From positions 261,001 through 325,000 of the forward strand of contig CAJNDS010001358.1 in assembly GCA_905221605.1 (NCBI GenBank): a stretch of DNA of 64,000 nucleotides. Reading direction: 5' to 3'. Shown one piece after another: positions 1-12,328 of this stretch. The notes beneath the pieces were generated by a model. That model was given only the letters and a program-made list of their open reading frames with translations, searched no databases and was not told the DNA's origin. Source of the stretch: Symbiodinium natans (lineage: Eukaryota > Sar > Dinophyceae > Suessiales > Symbiodiniaceae). The number at the start of each line of letters is the position of its first letter. The stretch's first letter is position 1. A program made the translations under genes and the position numbers.

Positions 1-947
1 CCTAGACTTCGGGCTTAAGGGTCTATAATTTGAGGACACATAAACCTGACGTCTGTCATTCAGGCTCGCGCGGAGAGCATGTCGACGCGGACAGAAGACG
101 GTGGCTACCTCCCCAAGCGGTCGGATTGAGGCACTTCCACGCTACGGAAGATCCCGGAGCCCACGTTGGATACCTACTTGCGGTTGCAGTTGAGAGACTA
201 GGGCCTCAACTTCCACCTGACAGCACCCTTGGCAAAAGGCAAGTGTGGCTCCCGGCTGTTGGCTGCAGAAAGGCTTGAAGCCGCAAACCCAAACCTCGGC
301 AACCAAAAGAAGAGACAATCACTGATGAGCCGCCTGAAACCTTAAAAGGAAATTCGATCCCACTTGGGGCCTAAACCCGACACCCTAAACCCTAAACCCT
401 AAACCCGATAAACCCCTGAACCCCATGCCCCGGAAGCCTCCTCCTCCATGGCAGGCACCGGGGCCGGCGGCTGAGGAGGCTCGCAGTAAAGAGGCGCGGA
501 CCCTGCTGCATGGTCTGTTTTGGGTTTCGGGTTGAGGGTTTAGGGTGTATCGGGACTCTAGTGTCTATGGAGCTATCCGAAGTGCGTATGTATGTAAAGA
601 TGACCATGTGTATATGCGGATATGCATATGTGTGTATATGTGTATATGTATATATGTAGATGCATCTTTCCATACGTGTGTGTGTGTGTGTGCAGCGGTA
701 AAATGGTGTGTATAGACATATCTTTTCGGGCAGCAGAACAGGCATAGGGGTCTCGCAGGGCTCAAGGCTTACCCTAAGCCCTAAATAAAATCTCAACCCT
801 AAACCCTAAGCCCTAAACCCCTACACCCTAAACCCTAAACCTAAACCTTTGTCAGGGTCGTGGGGCTGAAGGCTTCCGAGGTCTCTGCCTTGTTGTTGCA
901 AGCACTTAGGCCGCGAAGGGCTTTTGTGCGGACCAGATGGCCAAATT

Positions 948-1043
948 CCCAGAAGTATGGTCCCTGTCGGGACCCTAAACATTGGGGGCCACCTTTTCAT
1001 CGTGAGCCCCAAAAGGGACCGTAATTTAGAGAAGTGACCGTAT
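948..1043. mobile_element. Family E element (GAAGTATGGTCCC ... GGGACCGTAATTTAGAGAAG)
   Basis: The left end CAGAAGTATGGTCCCTGTCG and the right end AAGGGACCGTAATTTAGAGA are imperfect inverted repeats. Copies with the same TTAGGGGCC core lie at 19630-19753 and 50013-50112. Confidence 0.5.
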
Positions 1044-1074
1044 GCTTTAGCTTTCAGGGCTCAGCGTTGATGAA

Positions 1075-1133
1075 TTATTTGGGATCTCGGGCCATCCGAA
1101 AATCCTGCCGGTGCTTGACGAAGATCTCGTCTC
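1075..1133 (-). CDS. Exon-like island (GDEIFVKHRQDFRMARDPK)
   Basis: After an AAG acceptor the minus strand reads GDEIFVKHRQDFRMARDPK to a stop; a GC donor after DFRM would avoid it. The family is unknown. Confidence 0.35.
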
Positions 1134-1934
1134 CTTGCCGATGGCATAGACGGGTTTTAGGGTTTAGGGTTTATTTAGGGTCTACCCTAAACCCTGAATC
1201 CTCTGGGGACTCTACAGGCTTTGCTATACCTGGCGTAGTTCCCGACAAAGTGCAAAACACAAACAAACTACAAGTGAGATGAAGTCCCTAGCGCGGGAAA
1301 CCCCGAGCCCTGAAGCCCTAGACCCTACTTAAAACTCTAAAACCCTCAAACCCTCAAACCCTAACACCCTAAAACCCTAAGCCCTAAAGCTTTGAAGCTT
1401 TGAACCCTCACACTCCCAGCCTTTCTGGAAGTCGTCGTCCTCCATCTTCTCTTCGACTTCAGCTTGCCTCTTGTGGAACCCCACTCTGCACCCCCGTCCA
1501 CCGCCCCCCCCCCCAAGACTCCCCACCCCATGACCCAACTTGGAGACATATTGGTGCTGTCGGACGCTGTGTATGGCATATATGGGTCCAAGGCGATCGA
1601 TTTTGTTGAACGAACCACCACGTGCCAGGTCCATGTGCCAATGAAGTTTAAGCCTTCGGGTGGAGAAAGTCTCGGGCTTGCAATAAACTCTTAGATGAAG
1701 AGATAGACTGGTACGTACATGCATACTAAACGCTTCTGAGTCTCTGAGCGCACCCCCTGTAGCCACAAGAATGCCCAACTGATGGTCACCCCAAGAACCC
1801 CAATGGTTCTCCTGCAAACAACGCCGACAGCCACCACCATGGACGCCAGCTTCCTGTTTAGGGTTTAGGGTTTAGGTTTAGGGTTTAGGGTTTAGGGTTT
1901 GGGGTTTAGGGTTTAGGGTTTCCCTGCCTTGCAG

Positions 1935-1979
1935 ATGGGCCGCCGCGCTTCCAAGTAAACTTGGATCGGGAGTTGACCT
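1935..1979 (+). CDS. Exon-like island (GPPRFQVNLDRELT)
   Basis: Between a TTGCAG acceptor and a GC donor the plus strand reads GPPRFQVNLDRELT. Flanked on both sides by TTTAGGG arrays. Confidence 0.35.
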
Positions 1980-1996
1980 GCCCGATGCCCTATATA

Positions 1997-2072
1997 GGGT
2001 TTAGGGTTTAGGGTTTAGGGTTTAGGGTTTAGGGTTTAGGGTTTAGGGTTTAGGGTTTAGGGTTTAGGGTTT
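1997..2072 (+). repeat. TTTAGGG array
   Basis: Eleven near-perfect heptamers, separated by a short gap from another array at 1857-1920. Confidence 0.95.
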
Positions 2073-2103
2073 AGATTAGCTAGCTTTATTGACCCCCGCA
2101 CCG

Positions 2104-2294
2104 CCACAGCACCCTCCACGTTCTCTCTCTGAAAACCCTGAACCCTGAACCCTGAACCCTGAACCCTGAACCCTGAACCCTACAGCCTAAACCCTAAACC
2201 CTAAACCCTAAACCCTAAACCCTAAACCCTAAACCCTAAACCCTAAACCCTAAACCCTAAACCCTAAACCCTAAACCCTAAACCCTAAACCCTA
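2104..2294 (-). repeat. CCCTGAA then CCCTAAA array
   Basis: Six CCCTGAA units (about 2133-2180) pass into about fifteen CCCTAAA units. A block of one variant beside a block of the standard heptamer suggests local amplification by slippage. Confidence 0.9.
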
Positions 2295-2323
2295 CCACGG
2301 GGCCGAGCCTCTCTGGGCTCCGC

Positions 2324-2358
2324 CTTGAGGGGCTCCGCGGACTCCCCAAGCAGGAAGC
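2324..2358 (-). CDS. Exon-like island (GFLLGESAEPLK)
   Basis: ACAG acceptor, 35 bp, GC donor (AAG|GCGGAG). Flanked by arrays. The family is unknown. Confidence 0.3.
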
Positions 2359-4802
2359 CTGTCTTGAGACCTGTTAGACTTAGGGTGTAGGGTTTTCACA
2401 AGGGTTTAGGGTGACCTGTTAGAGCTAGGGTTTAGGGTTTAGGGTTTAGGGTTTAGGGTTTAGGGTTTAGGGTTTAGGGTTTAGGGTTTAGGGTTTATAG
2501 GGTTTAGGGTTTATAGGGTTTAGGGTTTAAGGGGCTTAGGGGTTGAGGGTGTTTAGGATTTACAGGGGGTTTAGGGCTAGGGTTTAGGTGGATTTAGGGT
2601 TTCGGGCCCCCAAGCGTCGAGTCGCATCCCTAAATCCTGAGCTGCCCAAGGCCCCTAAACCCTGAACCCTAAACCCTAAACCCTAAACCCTAAACCCTGA
2701 ACCCTGAACCCTAAACCCTAAACCCTAAACCCTAAACCCTAAACCCCAGAACCCCAAACTCTGAGCATGTTCGCAGTCAAAGGCAGCTCAGGGGCCTCCC
2801 AAAGTCTCCGTGTCCTCTCGGTTTAGGGTTTAGGGTTTAGGGTTTAGGGTTTAGGGTTCAGGGTTTAGGGTTTGGGGTTTGGGGTTTAGGGTTTAGGGTT
2901 TGGGGTTTTGGGTTGGGGTTCACAGACACTTTCTCCAGAAGTCGCACTTGGTTTCACGGCTTTGGGTTCAGGAGGTTGTGCAAGGAACAGTTCTTTCAGA
3001 AACGGTTCTCGACAACAATGACATATGAAAATATGTGTGTAACGAAACATACACACACACGTTCAGCTAATGTGCAATTCTGTGTATTGTGTTGTTTAAT
3101 ATGCATGTATGTCTTGGTAATTCCCAACTCCCAACAAAAGAACAGAAACTCAATAAGGGTTCCCCTAAACCCTGAACCCTAAACCCTAAACCCTAAAACC
3201 CTAAACCCTAAACCCTAGACCCTAAACCCTAAACCCTAAACCCCAAACCCTACACAGACCCGACACCCCAGATCCACAATCACTTCAAGGTGCACTGAAG
3301 GGGGGGGGATATCGGTCGAAGGGAGAGCTGCAGGTGTGCGGAAGCAAGTGCTCCGTACTAAGCCCCGCCTTAAACTAGGACTATACTTCCCGCCCCTAAA
3401 CTCTAAAATGTCCTTCGTCTCTTCCTTGATGTCAGAGACGTCTTCGTGCGAGAAGACCCTCGGAATTCGGCTCATGGATGGTGCTCCTAAAATGCCATGT
3501 ACGGTTCAAAGCTTTACAACAGGTGTGTAGCTAACCCCTAAACCCTAAATCCTAAACCCTAAACCCTAAACCCCTTGGGAGAAGCTCCCAGGGAGCCAGT
3601 CACTATCAACGCCACGCCACTGCTGCGGCTGCAGCGCTCGCCGGGAGAAGGCTCCCTTGCCGGGCTTCGTGGGCCTGTGAGTTTAGGGCCATAAGGGATT
3701 AGGATTAAGATTTGAGGTCTGTTCGCCAACATCCCCAAATAGGAGGATTCCTTTATCAAAAGGACCCCAATACGGGTATCCCCAATTTCAGAAACCCTAC
3801 ACACTAAACCCTAGACCCTAACATCATTTCGGACACCCCCATATGATTCCCCCATTTAGGCTTCGTGAACCCAAAAAGGGGACTATGGTCCGGAAAAGGG
3901 GTGAGGGCTCATGATTGGCCTCCACACATCACCAAGGGTTTAAGTCCGTAGGACTGTTAGTATATGGGGGGAACATCCTAAGCGGAAACCCTTCAGGATG
4001 TTCCGGAAACTCAAGGTTGAGGGTTGAGGGTGTTGGGTTGAACTTCGTCGTTGAGGCGAACAGAAGCGAGCGTGCAAGGAGCGGGCAGGCCTTAATTTTG
4101 GACTCCGGAGGCGCAGCCGATTTTGGGGTTTAGGCCCCGAAGCTTCCCCTGGAAGGCTTTCTGAGGCACCTGGAATGAGGTCCCTCGAACTGCCCCTGCC
4201 GTGGGAGGTCCCCAAAAAACCATGCCTTTGCAGGTCCCTCTGCGGCGTCCGCGGCCACGGCTACATATGGTGGCTCCAACATTTTTCCAGCAGACCGTTC
4301 CCCAAACTTTGGAAGAGTGAGGAGAGCAGCCGAACAAATACATGAAAACCCTAAACCAGACCAATGTCATAGATTAGGTGGTTGGGAGGGAGCATGAGCC
4401 TTGGCGCACAGCGCTTAAGACACGCGGTGGTGTGCGCGGAGCATGTGACACACCCCAAGCCATAAACAGATGTGCGACCTCAATGCACCTGAATCCCCCG
4501 AAACACCCTGCCTCACGTCTGACGGGGTCAGGGCTCGGTAAGCCCTAAACCCTAAACCCTAGACCCCAGGTTTGACTTTTGGTTTGGGCATCGGGGTTTA
4601 ACGAGGTGGCCTGTGAGTACAAGGGCTTGGGGCGTAGTGGGGCTTATGTTTTGCTTGGATTTGGGGCTTAGGGTTGAGGGTTTAGGCTATATGTGGACCC
4701 GGACGAACACCCCAAATAATCTCGAACCACAATACATCTTTAACCCCTGGAAGCTAAACCCTAAATCCTAAACCCTAAACGCTTGGGGTTTAGGCTTCAG
4801 GG

Positions 4803-4868
4803 CTCCTTCCCCAAACTCCCCTGGGGTCCGGGCGCACGCTGTGGCGTCGGAGGCTGATTCTCCTCTGC
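4803..4868 (-). CDS. Exon-like island (AEENQPPTPQRAPGPQG)
   Basis: TTCCAG acceptor followed by a proline-rich open frame AEENQPPTPQRAPGPQGS. The 3' edge is not defined. Confidence 0.3.
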
Positions 4869-5090
4869 CTGGAAATTACCCTAAGCCCTCAGTCCCAAAC
4901 CCTTAACCCTTAACCCTTTACCCTAAAACCTGGCGGCCAAGAAGATCCCAATCTAAAAGACATTTAAACTACTTTAGCTTCATCCTGCGCTTAAAATCCT
5001 ACCGAGATTGAAGCTCAGAAAGAATGCTCAAGAATCCCAACTAGGATAAAAACAAAACACTTTAGCAAGGGGGTGTCTTGCAAGGCAGGG

Positions 5091-5222
5091 AAACCCTAAA
5101 CCCTAAACCCTACACCCTACACCCTAACCCCTACACCCTAACCCCTAAACCCTAAACCCTAAACCCTAAACCCTAAACCCTAAACCCTAAACCCTAAACC
5201 CTAAACCCTAAACCCTAAACCC
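5091..5222 (-). repeat. CCCTAAA array
   Basis: About eighteen units; the first few are degenerate (CCCTACA, ACCCCTA). Confidence 0.95.
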
Positions 5223-5666
5223 CTCATAGGGTTTAGGTCCTCTTTGGAAGGGTTGAGGGGTCAGGGGCCAAGGGACCCCCGTTGCCTTCAAGCCCTGAGC
5301 TCCGAAGAGGAGATAAAAATTGTCCATCTTCTGATGGCTTCAGGGGGCTTCGGGTTTGGGGCTTCGGGTTTAGGCTTTAGGGTTTAGGGTTTAGGGTTTA
5401 GGGTTTAGGGTTTAGGACTTAGGACTTAGGGCGTCGGGAGGGGGGGGGGATCGCCGGGTCCTCTATTGTGAAGGCTTCTGCAAGTTCGGCTTGGGATTTC
5501 GGGCTTCGGGTTCGGGGTCGAAATCCTTGCACCCCCCGCCGCTAGAAACACACGAAACCCTACGTTCAAAAAGCTTTTTAAGGTTTAGGGTTTAGGGTTT
5601 AGAGTTTAGGAACCCCTAAACCCTAAAGGGCTTAGGGGGAGGGTTCAGGGTGTAGTTATTCAGCGC

Positions 5667-5720
5667 CTCTGGCTCCACATGCTCCACGCGCGGCCCTCGT
5701 CGTAAGGCGCGAAGAGACAC
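5667..5720 (-). CDS. Exon-like island (CLFAPYDEGRAWSMWSQ)
   Basis: TTTCAG acceptor, 54 bp, GC donor. A second frame starting VSLRALRRGPRVEHVEPEAL is also open, so the choice is uncertain. Confidence 0.35.
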
Positions 5721-5730
5721 CTGAAACAAG

Positions 5731-5849
5731 GGTTTAGGGTTTAGGGTTTAGGGTTTAGGGTTTAGGGTTTAGGGTTTAGGGTTTAGGGTTTAGGGTTTAG
5801 GGTTTAGGGTTTAGGGTTTAGGGTTTAGGGTTTAGGGTTTAGGGTTTCG
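5731..5849 (+). repeat. TTTAGGG array
   Basis: Seventeen perfect units. Confidence 0.95.
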
Positions 5850-6229
5850 GGTAGACTTTAGTTTCGGGACGGTGGGCGGAGGCGCTGGGGAAGCGGGGGA
5901 GGGGGCGAAGGGAAAACGGCCTTTTTTGGGTGGGGGCCGCAATTCTCTTAAATATACATGAATAAGAATTTGAGTATCACAACTTGCAAATACATGTATG
6001 TTCTCAAAAATAAGACGGCCCCTACCCGCAAAGGGGCCATATTGATGAGAATTGACTATTATATATATATATATGTATGTATATACATACTCGAGTTTTT
6101 TGAGTACAATCAGGACCATTGTTTGGGACATTCTGCGTTTGGGGTGTTGGAATTGCAGCGCCAGGGTCTTTGGCGAGGGTGGCAGAGATGGGCGCTGTTT
6201 TGGGGAGACCTAAACCCTAAACCCTAAAC

Positions 6230-6812
6230 TCTTCAGACTCTATCTCGGACCGCTACGGTTGCACCCTAGGAGACCCTAGCTTCTGAAAGATCCTGTAAGT
6301 GAATATAAGGGCCATATTCGGAGTACATGAGGGAACCTCTTAGGGGGACGCATTTGGGGGAACGAAGTTTGACTCCCTTGACAAGCCCCAAACAACCCGG
6401 AACTCCAAAATTTTGGGTCTTTGACTCTCAATTCGGATCCGTGTTGTAAGACACCCCATTGATTTAGGATAGAAACCTAAACCCTAAACCCTATACACAC
6501 TTCCTAAACCCTAAACCATAGGTGATGAACAAAGGCAAGCCATCCACTCTCTCAACGCCCCAACAAGCCTGAAGACCCCCAACCCCATACATCCAGACCT
6601 CAACTACTACTTGCCTATAAGAAACACCAAAAAACGAGAAGATATTCTTCCGCACAAGGGCAATACAGGGACTACTGTTCTTTTTGGGGGAAGGTTCTTC
6701 AGCAACTAGATGTCAAACTCTGGGCCCAGAACCTTGTCATATAGACCCAAGTCCACGCCGCAAATCTTGAACCCTGGCCTAAATCTCGAAACCCTACAGA
6801 CCCCCCACTTTA
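6230..6812. other. No gene seen
   Basis: Non-repetitive sequence with short telomeric scraps (6475-6515). No frame has protein-like composition. Confidence 0.5.
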
Positions 6813-6950
6813 TAGGTTCTTAAGGGAAGGGGGGGTCATGTGGGGGGCAGGTACCTAGGGAACCTTAGGGAAGCTTAGGGAGCCTTAGGGAGTAGTGGGG
6901 GGTATTAGGGAAGCTTGGGTTACCCCCCTTGAGCCCCCCTCCCTTAAGAA
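6813..6950. mobile_element. Family F element (TTCTTAAGGGAAGGGGGG ends)
   Basis: GGTTCTTAAGGGAAGGGGGG is mirrored by CCCCCCTCCCTTAAGAACCC. The interior is a run of CTTAGGGA(A/G) motifs. Relatives lie at 9988-10110 and, invaded by telomeric repeat, at 55588-55735. Confidence 0.6.
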
Positions 6951-7623
6951 CCCTACATTCCCCCGCACTCCAAGCCTCGGCAAACATGCGGAGGCCTTTC
7001 CTCCCCAAGCCTTCCAACAACGGAAGGAGTTCAGGCTTTAGGGCTCTAAACCCTAAACCCTAAACCCTAAACCCTAAACCCTAAACCCCAAACCCTAAAC
7101 CCTAAACCCTATACCCCAAATGCAGGGCTTATGAGCTCCAGGATGCAAGGCTCGGGCTTGGCTGAGGGGCGGTTGCGGGGGGCGGGGGTTGGGGCAGCAA
7201 GTGGGGCCCTAAACCCTAAACCCTAAACCCTAAACCCTAAACCCTAAACCCTAAACCCTAAATGTAACCCTAAACTCTCAAACCTGAAACCCTAGACCCT
7301 AAACCCGAAACCCTAAACCCTAGCCCTAAACCCTAAATCCTCAGCAGTCTTTTGCCAACCACAACGTTTGCAAATACCGTGTTTAGGGTTCAGGGTTCAG
7401 GGTTTAGGATTTAGGGTTTAGGGCTAGCGTCAGCGTTTCCTCTAGGAGTTGAGTTGACTTGATGTTCGAGTCCACGCCGAACTGGAGCTGAGTTGCGGAT
7501 GCATCTCACGAACCACCGAGGGCCGATGCATGCAGACTCCAGACTTTGACGTACGAAGTCGCAACCAAAACCTCGACGTAAGCTTGCAAGACTTGGACGA
7601 CTAAACCCTAAACCCTAAACCCT

Positions 7624-7890
7624 TTGTGGGTTCACGCCATGCAGCCTGCTGACACTGTTCGGCATGTCAGTCACCCAGCTCTTGGGCAGATGTGCCCCTC
7701 TGCCAAACAGTGGGCTCTTTGTGCGCCCAAAGCTCGGAAAGTGTCTGTGCTGAACGTCACAGCCGTATCCGTCGCAAAGGGGGACTACGCCGGCTGCTAC
7801 TGCACCGCATCCTACACGGTCACGCGCCCGGGCATGGTGATGGTCTTCTGTACCAGCTCTGTTCGAGCCTTCGGCGGCGACCCATCGTAA
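7624..7890 (+). CDS. Possible terminal exon, 3' end of an unknown gene
   Basis: From the edge of a CCCTAAA array the plus frame is open to TAA at 7890, with G/C-rich third positions and segments ARKVSVLNVTAVSVAKGDYA and YTVTRPGMVMVFCTSSVRAF. No family was recognised. Downstream sequence to about 8240 looks like untranslated tail. Confidence 0.35.
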   Translation: MWVHAMQPADTVRHVSHPALGQMCPSAKQWALCAPKARKVSVLNVTAVSVAKGDYAGCYCTASYTVTRPGMVMVFCTSSVRAFGGDPS

Positions 7891-8885
7891 CTAAAGAGCA
7901 ATGCCCAAAATCTTCGATAACTTTCGAGGATGCGCCCTGTGCCATTGGGGAGACCGTTGGCCAATGTTTGTCATGGTCCTCGGCTTGCAGCTCACATTCC
8001 CCAAGGCCCCGTCATGGGCATCCACATCTGCAATTAGCTGGATCAGTGGATTGTGCTCTCCGATGCCACAGCGAGCTGGTCTTCGACTAACACAAAATGT
8101 CATAGGTTGGCGTCCTCATAACACCGTGTGTGTGTGTGAACATCTTCAATATACATAGACTGCTTTCTTACTTTTGCATTTGTGCTTACCCATGAGCCTT
8201 CAAGCAAGCAGGGCTTTTGTTAGCAGCCATCTCGGCCAGCAGTAGGAAGCTCATGACTATCTCTACTACCCTAAGCCTCCTAAACACTCTCCGGCACCTC
8301 CTAAGCGCAAGACTCCTAAACCCTGAGCCCCAAACCGCAAGCCCTAAACCCCAACACCTGCCTTGAAACCCCGAACTCTGAATCCTGAGTGCCCCGGCGT
8401 TGATTCACGCCCTCTGAGTTACCTGGCGGGTGGAGGGTTGAGGCTGTATTGCGCGAATTCACTTATGGGTGGGAGGGAATCGGGCTTGGGCTTGCATGTA
8501 AGGCGTAAGGTTAGGGGTTTGACCGAGACTGGCACCATAAACTTGAAGGAATATGCTAGACTAGAATGGAACATAGTATTGAACAAGCCTCATCGCAGCA
8601 TGGGCCAGTTGCACTGGCCAAACCCCAAGACTGTAGCCCAAAACTCCAAGACCCTAACCTACAACTTCGTGTCGGGCGGAAATAGGAGCCCCGAAAGCCC
8701 ATGCGGTCAATTCTAAGCTATGGTTCTTTCGTGGGTTTAACCTAAATACACGGGGACGCGCTATCCCACAAAGCCACCAACATGTCTGGGGGCTTCTCAA
8801 ATTTTGGGCTACTCTATTTTGGGGATTCCCAAAAATGAGGGTTATCGCATTTTGGGGTGTCATGTCTAGAGAACTCCCTACTCTC

Positions 8886-9017
8886 TAAACCCAAACCCTA
8901 AACCCTAAACCCTAAACCCTAAACCCTAAACCCTAAACCCTAAACCCTAAACCCTAAACCCTAAACCCTAAACCCTAAACCCTAAACCCTAAACCCTAAA
9001 CCCTAAACCCTAAACCG
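8886..9017 (-). repeat. CCCTAAA array
   Basis: Eighteen units; with the array at 9124-9200 it brackets the exon-like island at 9064-9103. Confidence 0.95.
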
Positions 9018-9063
9018 ACCAGGCTGGCATGCTGACCCATGGGACGCGGGCACCAAACTCTGC

Positions 9064-9103
9064 CTGCCAGCTCCGCATCGATGGCAGCATGGAGCTCCTT
9101 CAC
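9064..9103 (-). CDS. Exon-like island (VKELHAAIDAELA)
   Basis: GCGCAG acceptor, 40 bp, GC donor (GCAG|GCAGAG). The peptide is helical. With the islands at 9695 and 11826 it may belong to one minus-strand gene. Confidence 0.45.
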
Positions 9104-9694
9104 CTGCGCTCGGGGGGAGGAGTAGCCCTAAACCCTAAACCCTAAACCCTAAACCCTAAACCCTAAACCCTAAACCCTAAACCCTAAACCCTAAACCCTA
9201 TTGGGAATAAAAGTGTTCAGGGTTAGGGTTTAGGGTCCTAGGCTCTGAGGGAGGTAGGCTTAAAGCTTCGCCCCGGGCTTCTGAAACTGAGATCCCTGAG
9301 CCCTTCTTACCATCTTACATACTAAACCCTAAACCCTAAACTCTAAACCCTAAACCCTAAACCCGAAACCCTAAGCACTAAGTGCGCTAAACCCGCCGCA
9401 ACCGGGTCGGAAGCCTGTCCTGAGAACTTTATGCGACTGCTGCCAGTAGCTTAGAGGCCAAGGAGCCTCAGTCCCCTTCGAAAGGTTCAGGGTTTAGGGT
9501 TAGGGTTTAACTAGGGTTTAGGGTTTAGGGTTTAGGGTTTAGGGTTTAGGGTTTAGGGTTCGGGGCTTCGGATATTCTACGGAGTACTTGAAGGTCGAGG
9601 TAGGGCTTATACAGGTCGAAAATCCGGCCTAGGTCGCAACACAAACCTAAACCCTAAACCCCAAACCGCAAGCCTTAACCCTGAACCCTAAACC

Positions 9695-9753
9695 CTTGCG
9701 GCAGGACTTCGCCTCCAGAATGTCAATGCTTCGCAGCTTCTCCTCAGCCCCAA
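9695..9753 (-). CDS. Exon-like island (GAEEKLRSIDILEAKSCRK)
   Basis: GGTAG acceptor followed by GAEEKLRSIDILEAKSCRK. A GC donor may also lie after DILE. Confidence 0.4.
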
Positions 9754-9987
9754 CTACCCGGGATTGGGGTTTAGGGCTAAAAGGCTTACAGATGTGGTCT
9801 CTAATGTAATATGGCCCTCTCATTTCTTAGGGTTTAGGGTTTAGGGTTAAGGGTTTAGGGTTTAGGGTTTCGGGATGTAAGCCCTGTGCAGAGGGGGCAA
9901 CACATGCTTCGTTCACTCAACTTACCCTTCCACACAGGCCAAACCCCATGACTGGCATACTCAGCGCTGGAAGAAGTGTTGCCCAAC

Positions 9988-10110
9988 ACTTATTGGGCCC
10001 TTAAGGAAGGGGGGGAGAGGTACCCAGAAAAACCTTAGCTTAGGGAGTCTTAGGGAGTAGTGGGGAGTATGAGGGAACCTTGGCTTACCCCCTTCCCTTA
10101 AGAACCCCCC
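9988..10110. mobile_element. Family F element
   Basis: GGGCCCTTAAGGAAGGGGGG on the left and CCCCTTCCCTTAAGAACCCC on the right match the copy at 6813, including the internal TTAGGGAGTAGTGGGGAGTA. Confidence 0.55.
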
Positions 10111-10727
10111 TAAACCCTAAACCCTAAACCCTAAACCCTAAACCCTAAACCGGATCTACACCAGTTTCAAGCGGGCTTAGAGATCTCTTTCATCCCAGCA
10201 GCGGCTGCGGCGTAGACGTCTCGGTCGCTCCACTTTGGTCGCGACAGCCTTCTGAAGCTTGGGCCCAGATCGTTTAGGGTTCAGGGTTTAGGGTTTAGGG
10301 TTTAGGGTTTAGGGTTTAAGGTTCCAGAGTTTTTTGGACTTAGAGTTCTTTGGTTTTACTTTCACGCCTGAAGGGAAAACAGAACTGAGGTTCTTGGGCT
10401 TTTTTAAGTAGGCCTACACCCTCCTCCCCAAAAACAAAGAGACGAAACCCTCAACCTGTAGATCAATGCATATATACCCACGCATGGAAACATGCATATG
10501 TTGTCTTTGTTGGTCGTTATCTCTCTCTGTCACTACATATATGTATATGATATATATATATATATACATGTGTATGTATATATATATATGTATTATGTCT
10601 GTGGGTGGGTTGTCTCTGCATCTCTAAAAGCAATGAATATACCGCACGTTCAACCCCTTTCTGCCTGAGAAGGCGCATCAGATCGGGGCTCGTCTTCTCG
10701 GGGTCGAAAAGCCCTGCAGGACGGGCG

Positions 10728-10825
10728 GTTTAGGGTTTAGGGTTTAGGGTTTAGGGTTTAGGGTTTAGGGTTTAGGGTTTAGGGTTTAGGGTTTAGGGTT
10801 TAGGGTTTAGGGTTTAGGGTTTAGC
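10728..10825 (+). repeat. TTTAGGG array
   Basis: Fourteen perfect units. Confidence 0.95.
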
Positions 10826-10989
10826 GCTTTGGGCTTCGGATGCCGGACTTAGCCGTGATGTCTCAGCGCGAAGCTCCAAAGCCATAACCCCTCGATCCTC
10901 TGCTCGAAAACCTCTTGACCCCTAACCCGTATATAACCCTTAAAGCCTACGCCTACGCACTTAAGCCCAGACCGAAGCCCTGAAACACA

Positions 10990-11207
10990 TCTGAAACACA
11001 TCTGAAACACATCTGAAACCGCAAAGTGGCAGCAGACATGTGCAGATATGAGGGTTTGCTTGCGGAGGTTCTCGGGCAAGCTAGAACATCGCAGCCTTGA
11101 TTAACATGCAGCGAACGCTGTTTCCAGCAAGGTTGCTGCGATGCGAATGTCCTGAAACTCAGGGTGCCGCTGCTTTTAGATGGCACAATGAGTTCGGGCG
11201 AAGGCAC
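10990..11207 (-). CDS. Hypothetical 70-aa exon or ORF
   Basis: An open minus-strand frame contains PELIVPSKSSGTLSFRTFAS and NQGCDVLACPRTSASKPSYL. It ends in three tandem copies of an 11-bp unit (CTGAAACACAT on the plus strand, 10979-11011). Not recognised. Confidence 0.35.
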
Positions 11208-11671
11208 CGATCTGATCTCTCGAAGTCTGTGACGCGAAGCCCTAAAGGCCCTAAACCCTTAAACCCTAAACCCTAGGCCCTAGACCCTAAACCTTAGGCC
11301 CTAAACCCTAAACCCCAAGAATCGAGGGCCTAGGGCAAGCCTTGCAGTGTTTGCAAAGTCTAGGCTAAGTTGGGCTCGGAGTACAGCCAGAGTTGTGGCG
11401 GCTGTTATTTCGTAAGGTTCAAGCCTCAGCGCTCACAGCTTAGGGCGCTTGAGACTCAAGGTCTGGAGTCTGAGGGTTTAGGGTTTAGGGTTTAGGGTTT
11501 AGGGTTTAGGGTTTAGGGTTTAGGGTTTAGCGTTTAGGGTTTATGGTTTAGGGTTTAGGGTTTAGGGTTTAGCGTTTAGGGTTATATATATATATATATA
11601 TACATATCCCTTCACCGGGACGAAGCCCTGCACCCTAAACCTAAACCCGAGACCCTAAACTCGGTATGTTC

Positions 11672-11759
11672 GAGCCCTTAATAGGGATTGTAATGGGGGG
11701 GTACGTACTATAAGCCCTATTAAGGACTGTTACTATAATAATGTAAGTGGGAACATCCC
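11672..11759. mobile_element. Family B element, left end eroded
   Basis: CCCTTAATAGGGATTGTAAT, the inverse TATTAAGGACTGTTACTATA, and the right end GGGAACATCCC identify it. A further right-end fragment (GACTGTTAGTATA... to ACATCCT) lies at about 3950-3982. Confidence 0.5.
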
Positions 11760-11825
11760 AACCCTAAACCCTAAAACCCTGAATTCCTAAACCCTAAACC
11801 CTAAACCCTAAACCCCATGTGCCGC

Positions 11826-11897
11826 CTTTGGATTGCTGCGCAGGCTCCGGCTTGGAGACGTCGCCGACTCGGCGGACGAAGTCCTCCTTGAGAATGC
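11826..11897 (-). CDS. Exon-like island (ILKEDFVRRVGDVSKPEPAQQ)
   Basis: CCCAG acceptor, 72 bp, GC donor after QQSK. The charged helical peptide ILKEDFVRRVGDVSKPEPAQ resembles regulatory tails, but no family is evident. Confidence 0.45.
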
Positions 11898-12328
11898 CTG
11901 GGGTTCAGTCTATGGGAAACCCTAAACCCTAAGCCCTAAAATCTGAACCCTAAACCCTAAACCCTAAACCCGAAACCCTAAACCCTAAACCCGAAACCCT
12001 AAACCCTCGTAAGGGTTTAAGGTTCAAGGCTCGGTGGTTTGGGAGACTAGGATTTGGAGTGCAGGGCCGAGGTTCTCTTAAGGGAGTGCAGCTACTTTTT
12101 GGAGGGGGCTCCGAATTCAGTAGGTCATGGCCAGGTAACCCTAAACCCTAAACCCTAAACCCTAAACCCGAAACCCTAAACCGGAAACCCTAAACCCCAG
12201 ACCCGGTAGCGCCGCTCGATATGGTCCCGCGTGTTCGGCGCGTGCCATTTTGGAGTTGGATGCCGGAAAACGTGGAAAAAAATCGAGGATTTTGCACGTC
12301 CAGCGAATTCCTGTCGATGCTCAAAGTC

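Noticed and set aside
392-796. 134-codon minus-strand frame rich in Tyr, His and Ile
   Set aside because: It reads through (CA)n and TA-type microsatellite and telomeric repeat.
3236-3530. Open frames on both strands (79 and 64 codons)
   Set aside because: Neither strand shows a motif or clear splice edges, and the two readings exclude each other.
7624-8158. Several overlapping plus- and minus-strand frames
   Set aside because: Only the frame ending at 7890 has consistent composition. The others are shadows, and the region after 7900 looks untranslated.
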